Positions 11,345 to 22,305 of a DNA stretch of 64,000 nucleotides are shown here, in pieces. The stretch lies in contig VWZF01002968.1 of NCBI GenBank assembly GCA_013396755.1, positions 372,001-436,000 on the forward strand, read 5' to 3'. Source of the DNA: Sclerurus mexicanus. Taxonomy: Eukaryota; Chordata; Aves; Passeriformes; Furnariidae. The position numbers and the translations under genes were made by a program. The notes beneath the pieces are model-generated. The model was not told the origin of the DNA and did not search any database. It saw only the letters and a program-made list of their open reading frames with translations. Each line of letters begins with the position of its first letter. Positions within the stretch are counted from its first letter, which is position 1.

Positions 11345-11360
11345 CTTGCATTGGCTCTAT
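10880..11360. repeat. Copy 1 of a 481-bp apparently identical duplication at an assembly join
   Basis: This block matches 11362-11842 with no difference found by eye, with a lone N at 11361 between. The same 118-codon + frame occurs in both (10938-11294 and 11420-11776) with an offset of exactly 482. A perfect repeat broken by a single N is the signature of a gap whose two edges overlap but were not merged. I infer an assembly artefact rather than a genomic tandem duplication. Confidence 0.9.
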
Positions 11361-11361
11361 N
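11361..11361. other. Assembly join (single N)
   Basis: One ambiguous base between two identical 481-bp edges. The N stands for a join of unknown, probably negative, gap size. Confidence 0.95.
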
Positions 11362-11842
11362 TCTCACACTCCTCTCCTCTGCTCCAGCATAGAGTCTCTC
11401 CCCCAGGAGACAGCCCTTCATGAACTTCTCCAGCACCTGTTCCAGCATGGGCTCCTCTCTCCATGGGGCCACAGGTCCTGCCAGAAGCCTATTCTGGCAC
11501 AGGCTCCCCATGGGGTCACAACTTCCTTTGAGCATCCACCTGGCTCCACCATGGATCTCCATGGGCTTCAGAGAGACAGGCTGCCTCACCATGGTCTTCC
11601 ACAAGGGCTGCAGGGGAATCTCTGCCCCAATGCCAGGAACATCTCCTCCCACTCCTTGTGAACTGACCAGGATGTCTGCAGGGCTGTTTCTTTCATGTAT
11701 TCTTGCTCCTCTCTCTGGCTGCATTTGGTGTTGCACAGCTTTTTCCCTCCCCCTTCTTAAATATGGTATCCCATAAGTGGTTTCACCACTGCTGATGGTC
11801 TTGGCCTTGGCCAGTGGTGGGTCCATCTTGCATTGGCTCTAT
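11362..11842. repeat. Copy 2 of the 481-bp duplication at an assembly join
   Basis: Matches 10880-11360. The sequence to its right (from 11843, ATCAAGCATAGAGG onward) continues the LTR naturally to its terminus at 11919, which fits this being the same locus read from the other contig. Confidence 0.9.
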
Positions 11843-11919
11843 CAAGCATAGAGGAAGCTGCTAGGCTCTTCTCACAAAAGCCACCCTTGTGGCCCCCTCT
11901 ACTACACAAACCCAAGACA

Positions 11920-14900
11920 CCTCCCATCTCTGAAATGACCTGTTGGCTAAATCAAAGTCCAGTCACTTGCTCTAGTTTTAAACCCAGTTCTTACACTCTA
12001 GATGCCCCTGAACTGCCTACCACAGCACACATGATCTAGGCTTGCTTTTGTGAGTAAGGTTCAAAATAAATTTTAGCTCACCATAATTATAATTCCTTAT
12101 AGACAGAAAGGAAGTGTATTTAATTTTTTTCAGGAAGAATATATCCTGACTTTAAGTCACATATTTCACTGCAAGCAGTTTCAGTCAGCCTTTGTTCTGG
12201 AAAACCACATGGGGGGTTGGGTCAACCACTGACCAATCATAGTAAGAGCATCAGTCCAATGACTTGACAAACCAAAATTTGCCTCAGGCAAAGTTCCTAA
12301 GCCCAGGTCAACCTCTTCACTTCACAGAGAAGTATACTGTACAGTTAACTACTAGCACGGCAATTTCCCTCAGGTTGGAGTATGTAGTTTGGGGAAAACT
12401 CATGAGCATTCTCACCATCTCAGATGAAAGTTCTTGAATATTTTGCCCTGAGGCCATACTGCAAAGTGTTATAGAAGCAAGAGAAAAATCAGAAACTTGA
12501 CAGGAGGAAATACTTGCAACTGGTTCTTTTATAAAGAACCCTGTACATCACAGACACCATGATAGCAACTTTTCTTCTTAGCCATAAGGCAGGGAAGCCA
12601 ACACTACTAAAATACTCATCCCACAGGTGAAAGCATCTACCATACACAGACATACACACCAAACTCAAACATACCACTGCTTAACTACCGCTCTGTCCCT
12701 AGTTGCCCCCTTGCCATTTTGGTCTCTTGAAGGAAGTTAAATGTAATATAAGCAGAAAAAAATAGAGCCAAACAGTTACATTAAACTGAAAAGCTGGACT
12801 TCAGTTGAAGGAAGTAATTTTCCATCCACATATGCCAAGTGGACGCACTAAGTTTGCTTGACAAATTTCACCCAATGAATTTTTTTTTTTCCACTGAGGA
12901 TACGGGATTGAAATCATACTCCTTTGTCATGCCTTTTATATGCTCATGTCTAAAGAGAGGACACTGAGTTAAGTGGTGATTTGTGGAAGGACTTAGACTT
13001 CACACCATGAGGCATTTCCATGGTCTGTGCCATGTCTGACAAGTGATGAGCTACTTCTGAAATCAGTATTTCTAACTTTGATTAAAGATACAAGTTAGAC
13101 CTTAACAGCAAACTACAGGAATTAAATGCATATTTTTTTAATTATTTGCCTGTTTACAGACCACATTTATACTAACAGATACAGCACTAGTAGGAGGGGA
13201 AAACCCCAACAACTACAGTCCCTAAGACCAGTACAAAATGGTGAGACTATAAAAAAGTCAAATGGTCATTACATCTGTATGTTAAAGGAACAATAATCAG
13301 TCAATTGTTTTTGTATTAGAATAGCTTCTACAAAAGAGAATTATTTCAGACACTAATTTAACAAATACCACGGAAACATTGTTAACAAGAAAAGCGAAAT
13401 TGCCAAGGAAAAACCCATGTATGACTTTAGTTTCTTGAACCTGTGAAGGGGTTGAGTTTTCTAGCAAGAACAAGCACTTCTAGTCCAGGGAAGGTTTCCT
13501 CAGATGCTGCACATTACACAGATAAAAGCACAAAAAAACCACTTTTGAACATTTTGATGTAACTCCCATGCATTGCCTTCTTAAATCCTTCAGGTTTATC
13601 CATACTTGGCTTTTGCAAGCTTCAGAGAAATTTCCATTTGGAGAGCCCTAATTTTAATCCTGAACTCAACAGCTAAGGAGACAATAACTCTTTAGAAGTG
13701 TGTGATACTTGCTTTCTGTACCCTTTACTTTCATTTAACATGAATATGTATAGTTAAGCAGAGAGTCTGTCTTACTGTCGTACAACCCACATTCAACCTA
13801 TTACACCACTGGTGAAACAAAGAGCTTCATAAACCCTGCATTTGGCAAAAAAAAAAAATAAATTCCCTACTGAGGAACTATGAGTCTCATCCTTCCCACA
13901 TACACAATACTCATCCTCCTCATCCAGAAGCATGTAACTCACAGAACAGTTTAAAGCACTTACCAGTTATTGTTAGCACAAGTCCTTGGGGATCCTAGCA
14001 AAAAAGTACCTTATCACACACACCACATAAAAAGAGCAAGGAATCAATCACTAGAAACTTCACAAGTCATATGCCTCTATACACATCTAAATAGAGAACT
14101 TGATACATACAGATCAAACCCAGAATAAAATTAAGTGAAAGGGTTAAGCATTATTGAAGAGGCTTACAAAAATAGCACATTAGTAGCAAAAGGAAACGTT
14201 CAGTTTTGTGTAACTGTACCTGCAAGAGACCACTTGCACTGTTTTGTTTAGGAAAAAGTCTAAATGAAGTCTGGGTGGCAGCCCCTATTTTTTATATAAT
14301 AAAAACCAGGAAAGAGAAAGTTGTTATAAAGACCATCAAAAATACAAACAACCACTTCAGGCTCATAAATATGACCACACTCATCTTAAGACTTCTTAGT
14401 TCTGCAGTAAAACACCCACTCAAATATAGAGCATGAATGAAGGCCCTAGGTCATATCACAACACAATAAACAGTCTGATTCACTGCTCTAGAAGTTACAG
14501 GAGCAAAAATACACATCAATTAAGTTAAACACATCAAAGACTATCAACAGACCATTTTTTTTCTGTGCTTACTGTAGAAACTACAGAAAAGAGACTTAGT
14601 TCTGATATGTACCTAGTTTTATGCACCTGAAACAGCACCAAACATGTTTACAAAATTACCCTTAGTGCAAAGTTCTGTATATGCTTAAACAGAGAAACAA
14701 ACCTTGCTCAATATATTAGCAGCTGTACATAGGAACAGCCTGCACAAAACAGGCATACAGATTTCCCCTATGGCTAGCAGGCAAAGCTTAACTAGCAGTC
14801 AGATTAAGGTTGATAATCAGACTACCCAAGGAAGACACAAATTTTTAACTAATTTTCTGAAAAAGCAATTATTACAGGGAATCCCAGAAATCAATCTCTC

Positions 14901-17900
14901 CCCCTCTAGTATCCTAAGGAAAAAAAAGTTACATGTGTATGGAGTAAAGAGAGTCTCAGGAAGAAAACACTACAATGCTACTTCTCAGGAACAAACTAAG
15001 AGTACAAAAAAAAAAAATCTCTACTTACTAGAGTAGGAAATAAAGGTTTCTTCAGCTCCCTAAACTTACGATCCTTATTCTCCACTTGATGTTTTAAACA
15101 TGTTCTAGTAATAGAGCTCACCTGCACAGCTGAGAAGCCTCAAGCTACTCATGAACAACAGCTGCTTAAGGAAAAAGCACAATTACCTTTTCGGCAAAAA
15201 AGAAAAAAAAAGGCCTTAGTAACATCATTGCCACCAATCAGAGACCTCTTGTAATGGTCTCCCATAGTGCCTAAAACCACATATAAGATGCCATCTGGTA
15301 CTTACTTTTTGGGTGTGTCCTGGAGGCTTTTGCTTGTTCCTTGTAAGAGAGTAGTAGAGTAAAAGGTGGTTTATTGCTACTTTTGTATTGAATATCAGGG
15401 TAGGTTGTGTTTGTTAGCTTTTTCAACGTATTGAGGGAAAGTGCTGGTTTAAATTCAAGTCTGAATTTTGTTGGCAATTGGATTTCAGTACTTTGGTTTT
15501 ATTCCTTTTTTTTTTTATTTATTTTGCATTAGTCCATAAAGCAGAAGACTGAAACTGTTTGCTGTGTCTTATGGAAAAGGCACTGCAGGAATATGGTTCA
15601 TCTGGTATTGTGTTTCATGAATGCATCTCAAAGGTATGTTATGTTGTTAACTGATGCCAGCCTTTGATTATAAAGGAAAAGAGGCTACTTTTCATTATGA
15701 GTTATAATATGTCCAATTCTTCCATCTGTTTTATTTATGCTTTATTGGTTTGGGGTTTTTTTAACTTCTTGCTTATACCTCTAACAGGCTTACAGAAGCC
15801 ATTAGTAACTTATTAACCATTCATAATTTTTTTTTTTCAGAGAACTGTTTGTTTAAAAGTTATAAATGACAAACTTGTTCTCAAACTTAATCTCTGAAAT
15901 ATATCGGTTCCTTTAACATTTCCCTTTATGATTCTAGTTTTTTTCTTAAGAGTATTATAGAGAGTATTAATTGAGATTTTAATGAAGGATGATATTTTTT
16001 TGTGTAAGGAAATCAACGGACAGGAAAAAAATATTCTAAAAGTTGGCTTTATCTGGCAGACTGTAGGCAATGTTATGTTTAAAAACATAATTTTAATCAC
16101 TTTCTTGAAGGGTTTAGTTGTAGGGGCTTTTTTAGTTTAGATGGTAGTTAGTCTTAATGGTGTTTTAAATGACTCAGAAGATTTAATGATAATTAACTGG
16201 GGAACATTTTTTTCACGCTATTTTAACCTTCTGAAGGGATCAGTCTGATCATCTCCAGACCTACATGGGTATGCTGTAGACAACAATTTCATACAAAAAT
16301 CAGATTTTTCTTTTTTTTTTTTGATTTTTTTTCACATTTGTGGTTACAAAAAAGTACTGGAGGAGGTTTAAGTTCAAGTAATAGCTTCCTCTTCTATAAC
16401 ATACTTGCTGTGTACATGTTCAATTTCTAGTTTAGTCCAAGTAATAGAACATAAACAGCTTTCAGTAGCAAGCCATATATGTGATTTCTTATTTACAGTA
16501 TTTCTGGTTCTTTTATGTTTTAACATTAAATAGGATTCTTTTGGAATGCAAAAATGAGAAGGATCGGGACTGTCAGGCAGCTCATGATTGACTTCCTTCT
16601 ACTTGAATGAGAATCCCACTTATGGTAGCCTAAAAATGACGGTGCTTTGCCAAACGCTGTAACTCTAACCTGGTGTGTCAGTGCAGTGTGCTTCCAGTTT
16701 ACTGGCAGCCTGTCTTGCTCAGAGTAGTTGTAAACAGTGATGCTGGTATTTTTATTGGCTAATTTTACAAGCTGGCATCTGCTGTCAGCAGCTTCGTGTA
16801 AACACACTCCTGCCACAGCATCTGCTCTGCTGCATATTGCCCTTGCCTTAGAGCTTGTGTGGAGCTGGGGAGGCAGTGATAAAGCTCCCTTCCAAAAGGA
16901 GGGATGTGTTGAAAAACAGGAGATGAGCAAGAACTTCTCCTGGGTTAGAGCTTCTGGAAATGGACTATTTGAGTCAATTCAAGGATATTGTTTTCTAAAT
17001 GGCTTTAAAGTCTCCACTTAGAGTCCAACCCTGCTTAGAATGTGAGCAAGCACATGTTTTCTTAATGGGAAGTCAGGAAATGTAACAGTGCTCAGAATAG
17101 TGGACTTCTGTATTGAATGGAAAATTAAGCTTTTTGCGAATAAAACTTGACTGATGTGACATGAATGAATTGCTAGCTGAATGCAATTAAATTAAGACTG
17201 ATCTTGTGGAACGCAGATATAACCTGGGTATCAGTATGAGTATCAGGAGATCTCAGTGAAAGTGGGGACTGTTGTGGAAGGAGCTAGGTATGTACAAGGG
17301 TACAAATCTTTGTTCTCAATGGAGAAGATAAAAGGTGACTATAGCCTGCAGTTTGCCACTTGGATTGTCAAACTACCTATTTATAGCTACGTATACATTA
17401 AGACCACAGCAAATCAGTAGCAATGCCACAGAAAGTCCAGCTTGCTTTGTCTCAGGACAAAGAACAGACCTAGGCAAAAACTGAGTTGTTTTATGCAATA
17501 CAGTATGCTATAACATAGTACCATGTTTAAGTGACCTTGTATATCTTTCACTTTTTTTAGTGTAAACCCAGTTCTGTTGTTTGAGTGTCTAGGACTTTTT
17601 CTGTGCTTGCCACCATTATCTTTCCTTCTGGTGGAGCACTGAGGGCTGATTCAGACAGGGATGGTAGAGAAACCAATCAAGAGAGCTCACAGTGTATTTT
17701 CATTTGGAGGTGTTGAGAATTTTTGGGTTTAGAAGTTCCTGTAAGGTCTCAGATCAGTCTTAGAAAAACAGCCAATTGCAGAATGGAGAGAGCTATATTG
17801 ATGTATAAATGTGGCCTAGGAAGCATGAGCCTTTTCTCCCATGTTCAAAGGTGCCCAAGCAAGGTCTTAGAGCTGGTGTAGCTCTCCTGTCAATTTTTTT

Positions 17901-19930
17901 CCACTTACTATATTTTGCTGCCTCCAGGATTTGTGGAGTGATAATACGCAAATGCTGTAAAAGTGGCTACTAATCTAAAAATAAACTAAGTCTGCTTCTT
18001 TCCTCTGGAGGTGGGTGCATACCTGCAGCAGCCTCTTCTCTATGTATGCTGGCATGACATGAATGTGTTCCTGCCTTCTGGATTAGGGGCTAGCTCAGAC
18101 CCAAAGCAGGTACCTAGCGTGTAGATGCTCAGTTCCTGGAGTGGTGGTTGTGAAAAGAATTAAAGGCATGGAGTTTGCTGTAAACAAAATGGGGAGAGCT
18201 TGATATGGAGGAAATTAATTCACAACACCCACCAGCAACAAGACAGCAGAGAATAGGGGTGTTAGCTGCTACACTATGCACAGCATTTTAGTAAATACTC
18301 ATCCTTGGTGCAGATGTTTGTGCTAGCTAGGGGATAACACTTGGTGCAAATCCCTGTAGCTCTGAGGTGCTCATATTTTCTGTATAATTGTCTTTTGCTT
18401 AGAGGAGTGGTCCAGGAAGGATGGACTGTGGAGTTGATGCTTTCCTCAAAACACTGACAATGTTTATTTAGTATTGAAGTGTTTGTTTGGAAAAATTCTG
18501 TCTGAATTGGTCCAGAAATACAAAACATGCAAGTGGTCAAGTAGTCAGGTTAGCAAGACAGAGAGGTAAATTTGCATCTCCTCCTGACTGGACTCTTCTC
18601 TCTCCTGTAAATGTATTTTTTTATCTTTTTATTCTGTGGGCAGAGTCATGTTTGTCACTTGACACATGACAAGATAATTTGTCATACTTAAATTGCTTGT
18701 TAGTGTCAAAGTGTTTCTGAGCATATGCAGAAACAGCAAGAAGCCCCCAAAAATATGATGTTAGTTTTTTAATTTAAAGTTACATTGAGATCTGTAAGGG
18801 GTCTGGATAATGTGAATATAAAATGGAAATGAATGTATTAATTCTAGATTTAACATCTTTAAATATACTGATTTGCAGAGGACAATGTGTATCTGAGATG
18901 GGATATATTTTGAGATGGTTATGGTTCAGTGAATAGTTCTTGGATATGGGTAATGTGTTGACCTCACTAAGGGTAAGCTTTCAGTAAATCTTTATGTAAA
19001 TGGCCTGATATTGACTTCTGTTCACTTCCCTAAAGACTTCACTGTTTAAAGGAGCTATGCAATCAGTGCATCTGGAATAGTTTTATTAAAGTTTAAATGT
19101 TTATACCTGATCTGGTATTTTCTGAAGTAAATGTCTTTGGGTGATTATTGCTCTCTGGGTAAAATGTCTATTATGCACTCCAGGCCAGAGACCCACTATA
19201 AGTTCACATTATGAAGTATTGTGTTTCAAGCTGTGGTTGCAATCTGACTGCCACTCCTTTTTCAACTTGCTGTGCATACGTCCCATCTCCTTCACCTCCT
19301 GATTGAATGAAATTGTAATCACGTACTCTTCTGTTTAGCTGGGGGCAGAATTAGAGGCAGAAAATGGAGGCAGCCAGAAGTGTCTGGGACAGCACACATG
19401 GGAAGGCAGAAGCTACCAAAGGATGAACTGAGAGCAAATTAAGCAAAGATGCCAGAGCCCAGATTTTACAAGAGACAGAAAGGAGAACAATATTTAGAAA
19501 GTAAGAAGGAGAAGCAACTATAAAAGGAGAAATAACAGGAAATAAGCTGCCAGTTTGGTTTTTTTTTTACAGGTATGTACGATGCTTGGTGTATTTACAC
19601 CCCAGTACTGTCCAGTACAGCGGTATTACTTCAGTGAAATCTTTGAGGAATACAAACATTGCCTGAGCATGCAGAGATGATGTTAGAAAAGCCAATGCTC
19701 TACTGAAATTGGATCTGGCAAGGGATATCAGAAGTAATGAGAAGGGATGGTTTCGGTGATGAGATGGGTGACACATAGGCATGGCCAATGGATATTTTAA
19801 AAGGCAGTCCTGCTTGAAAGAGAAGACAAAGGGTGTCTGGCAAGGGAAGGTGTATAGGGAGGTGAATTGAGGCACAGCAGTAGTTGTAAGTATTGGATTT
19901 GTCTTGTCTGGTCTCCAGGATACTGCTTGG
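11920..19930. other. Upstream non-coding DNA, no gene seen
   Basis: About 8 kb of AT-rich sequence without a recognised repeat family. Poly-T or poly-A tracts occur (for example near 12881, 13847, 15512 and 16312). A non-repetitive, somewhat GC-richer patch at about 16560-16930 stands out and is discussed as a possible conserved element. The 134-codon minus frame across that patch has no recognised domain. Confidence 0.55.
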
Positions 19931-19992
19931 GATCATAGAATATCCTTAGTTGGAAGGGACCCCCAAAGATCATCAAAGTCCCACTCCTGGCC
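19931..19992 (-). mobile_element. CR1 LINE 3' end, left piece (interrupted), minus strand
   Basis: The + strand reads GATCATAGAATATCCTTAG, then TTGGAAGGGACCCCCAAAG, then CACTCCTGGCC: the reverse complement of a CR1 3' terminus. The match stops at 19992 and the same element resumes at about 20548 with CCCTGCACAGGACAACCCC. The element was therefore split by a later insertion. Confidence 0.93.
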
Positions 19993-20547
19993 TTAGTTGA
20001 GGAATACACTCAGTGCAGGTAGATTGGTGTACAAGTTGCAGTGTTAGCTAAAAAATGAGCTCAGGGTGGCAGAAGTCCCAGGCAAGAGGCTGTGTACTTG
20101 TGCTGACCCTTTGCATAACAAAGGACATGAGGACATGTAGCCCAGCCAGGTGACTGGACACCCAGAGATACAGCAGGACCCAAGGACTGAGGAGGAAGAG
20201 CAGAGACTTTTGCATGTTTAGATTGTGACGGTATAAAACCCCAGGGTTTCCTTTGTTTGGGGTCCCTCCTCAGAAGCACCAGCTCAAGCAGGTTTTGTGT
20301 TACTGCACTGTGAATAAATGGTTTTATGGAGCAAGATATCTGAGACTGCTATGGGGAACCTGGTGTGCAACTGGTAAGGAAACCTGTTCTGACTGTGAGT
20401 GGGATGTGTAGGAAGTCAAGCGGGACACGCCTCAGCTCATTGGAGCCATCCTCTGTAAAGGGGCTTCGGTCCCAACACTGATTCTCTGGTGGTGGGAGTG
20501 TGACTGCCAGAGTCCTGTGAATGGTCTATCTGGGAGTTTCCTTAATG
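19993..20547 (+). mobile_element. Solo LTR nested in CR1, plus strand
   Basis: About 555 bp separate the two halves of one CR1. The insert has LTR anatomy on the + strand: a TATAAAA box at 20232-20238, a pyrimidine-rich leader, and an AATAAA polyadenylation signal at 20313-20318, about 75 bases downstream. This order and spacing fit U3-R-U5 of an endogenous retrovirus. No internal coding region is present, so it is a solo LTR. The terminal TG/CA and the target duplication could not be fixed (the flanking CR1 shares only GCC at the joints), so the ends are approximate and decayed. Family not assigned. Confidence 0.72.
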
Positions 20548-20755
20548 CCCTGCACAGGACAACCCCAAGAATCACATCATGTGCTTGACAGCACTGTCCA
20601 GGCTTGGTGATCGTGTCCCCTGGAAACCTGTTCCAGTGCCCACCCTCTCTCTGGGTGAAGAACCTTTGCCTAATATCCAGCCTAAAACTCCACGACACTG
20701 ATTCATGCCATTCCCTCTCACTGGTCACTAGAGAGGAGATCAGTGCCTGGCTTGT
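20548..20755 (-). mobile_element. CR1 LINE, right piece of the interrupted copy, minus strand
   Basis: Continues the CR1 broken at 19992: CCCTGCACAGGACAACCCC, CTGGAAACCTGTTCCAGTGC, GGGTGAAGAACCTTTGCC and TTCCCTCTCACTGGTCACTAG are reverse-complement CR1 3' UTR sequence. The element is 5'-truncated near 20755. It was in place before the nested LTR inserted. Confidence 0.9.
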
Positions 20756-22237
20756 TAAACCACATTGACAACAAATGTGAAAAATGGTACTGTGATAGTC
20801 ACGGTGCAAGAGGCTGACTCAGTTTGGGTATAATGTTAAAGCAGATCTTTAAACAGGATTTAATTTGCATGTCATTTTGGGATTATATCATTGAGCACTG
20901 AGGAAAGGGCTATTCTCAGCTGAGAAATGGATTCCTCAGGATGACTCAGGGTGCCTGTGTTGAAAGCAAAACTTACATCAATGCACCTGAGTCTTGTAGC
21001 TTGATTGTAATACCACCTAATTGCTCAGCTCTTCTAGTGTGAAAGGAACGGTTCTTCCTAGCAATGAGCAGAATTCTGTCTGGAAGGCTTGCTTCCTTAT
21101 GGTAGGTAAACTGCCAATTTGGGAAGTTTGTGTACGAAAGGTGGCTGCTGAACTTTTTTCCTTTTCTTTATGATTTTAAAAATCTAGCACAGATAAGGTC
21201 TTTTGAGTAGTATTATGTTTGCAATTCTTGGATGGGATAAGGGAAGAAACACTGAAAGCTAAGAGTGACAGTGAGAAACACATGGTATGTCACTGTGCAA
21301 TATTTGTGTCAGAATTTGTCACATGAAACAGTCAGTCCCAGAAAGGCATCCCTGATCCTACCTTGTCACTCTGTTGTTTAAAAATTACTTAACAAAGCAC
21401 ATGTCAAAAGATATTTATACTTCTTGAAACACTTCTATAAGCAGACATTGGAGTTTTGCAAGCAAAGTATTTCCAAGACTGGAACAGAAGATATACCTAA
21501 AGGCACAACTTGGACACTGCAAAGTTAGGAGAGAAGTAAATATGCTCCTGCATTTCAAAAACAGTTGCAATTAACTGATGGAAAGGACTCAAAGACTATA
21601 GCTGTGATTCAGATGGCATCTTGGAAGAACATAAATGAATGTGTTGGCAGCTGAAATTGCTAAGCATTTGCAAGTATTTGAGATATGAAGTGACTGACAA
21701 TGATGTGATTTATTTAGGAAATCATTAGGGGTAGATAGAAATAGAGAAGTCAGTATCAAACAGCTCTGCTTGGAGGAGCAAAGTGAGATGAAAAGGATGT
21801 GCTTTCCTCAAACAAGAGGAGAATAGACACAGTTGGCCTCAATGTGGAATGCATGGTAGCAGCTCAGGTTAATGAAACTAGTCTGTCTTTAATCAAAGAA
21901 ATTCAGGGTAGCTATCCAGACTGCCCTTAGAAATCAAAGATGGCATTATTGACCTTATGAAACATAGCTCAAAAAGGAACTGAGTTCTGGACAGTACTGT
22001 ATGCAGGAGATTAATGTACTTCACTATTAAATGATACACTGATATACTGATTTTCACCATTACATCCATTATTGTGTTTGTACCTTGAAAGAATGTGCAT
22101 TTAATGAGTGAAGAGCTGAATGCAAACCCTCAAATGGCAGTAATGTCCACATTTGCTATCATGGATCCTGATCCAAAATGACATGCTGGAAAAGGAAAAA
22201 TGGGAATGAAAAGCAAATGGATTTTCTAATAGCTTTT
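20756..22237. other. Upstream non-coding DNA, no gene seen
   Basis: Unique-looking AT-rich sequence; no open frame with coding character, RNA gene or recognisable repeat. Confidence 0.6.
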
Positions 22238-22305
22238 GAACTTGATTCAGGTCTGCCACACACCTTCTGTGTGACCTTGAGCAAGTTACTCAAGGGCTAG
22301 AGCAC
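22238..22305 (+). mobile_element. MIR-like ancient SINE fragment
   Basis: The core string GTCTGCCACACACCTTCTG followed by TGTGTGACCTTGAGCAAGTT and ACTCAAGGGCT closely follows the conserved core of MIR (CTGCCAC...GCTGTGTGACCTTGGGCAAGTCACTTAA). MIR copies are old and shared by amniotes, and short diverged pieces like this are found in birds. Neither the tRNA head nor the 3' tail is recognisable. Confidence 0.75.

Larger units (their letters stand above)
10482..11919 (-). mobile_element. Solo LTR of an avian endogenous retrovirus, minus strand (assembled with a false internal duplication)
   Basis: Read on the minus strand, the element begins TGTCTTGGGTTTG (11919) and ends GGTCAACCCACCA (10482), the TG...CA termini of a retroviral LTR. 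It resembles a high-copy LTR of bird genomes that carries long purine-rich CCATGG-containing segments. A TATTTAAG box lies at 11281-11274 and a polyadenylation signal AATAAA at 10673-10668, in LTR order. Flanks show only an imperfect 6-bp match, CTCCTA (10476-10481) against CTCCCA (11921-11926), so the exact insertion site is not certain. No gag, pol or env is attached, so it is a solo LTR left by recombination. The apparent length of 1438 bp includes the 481-bp assembly duplication around the N at 11361; the true element is probably about 950 bp. Family assignment is from memory of the pattern. Confidence 0.82.
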
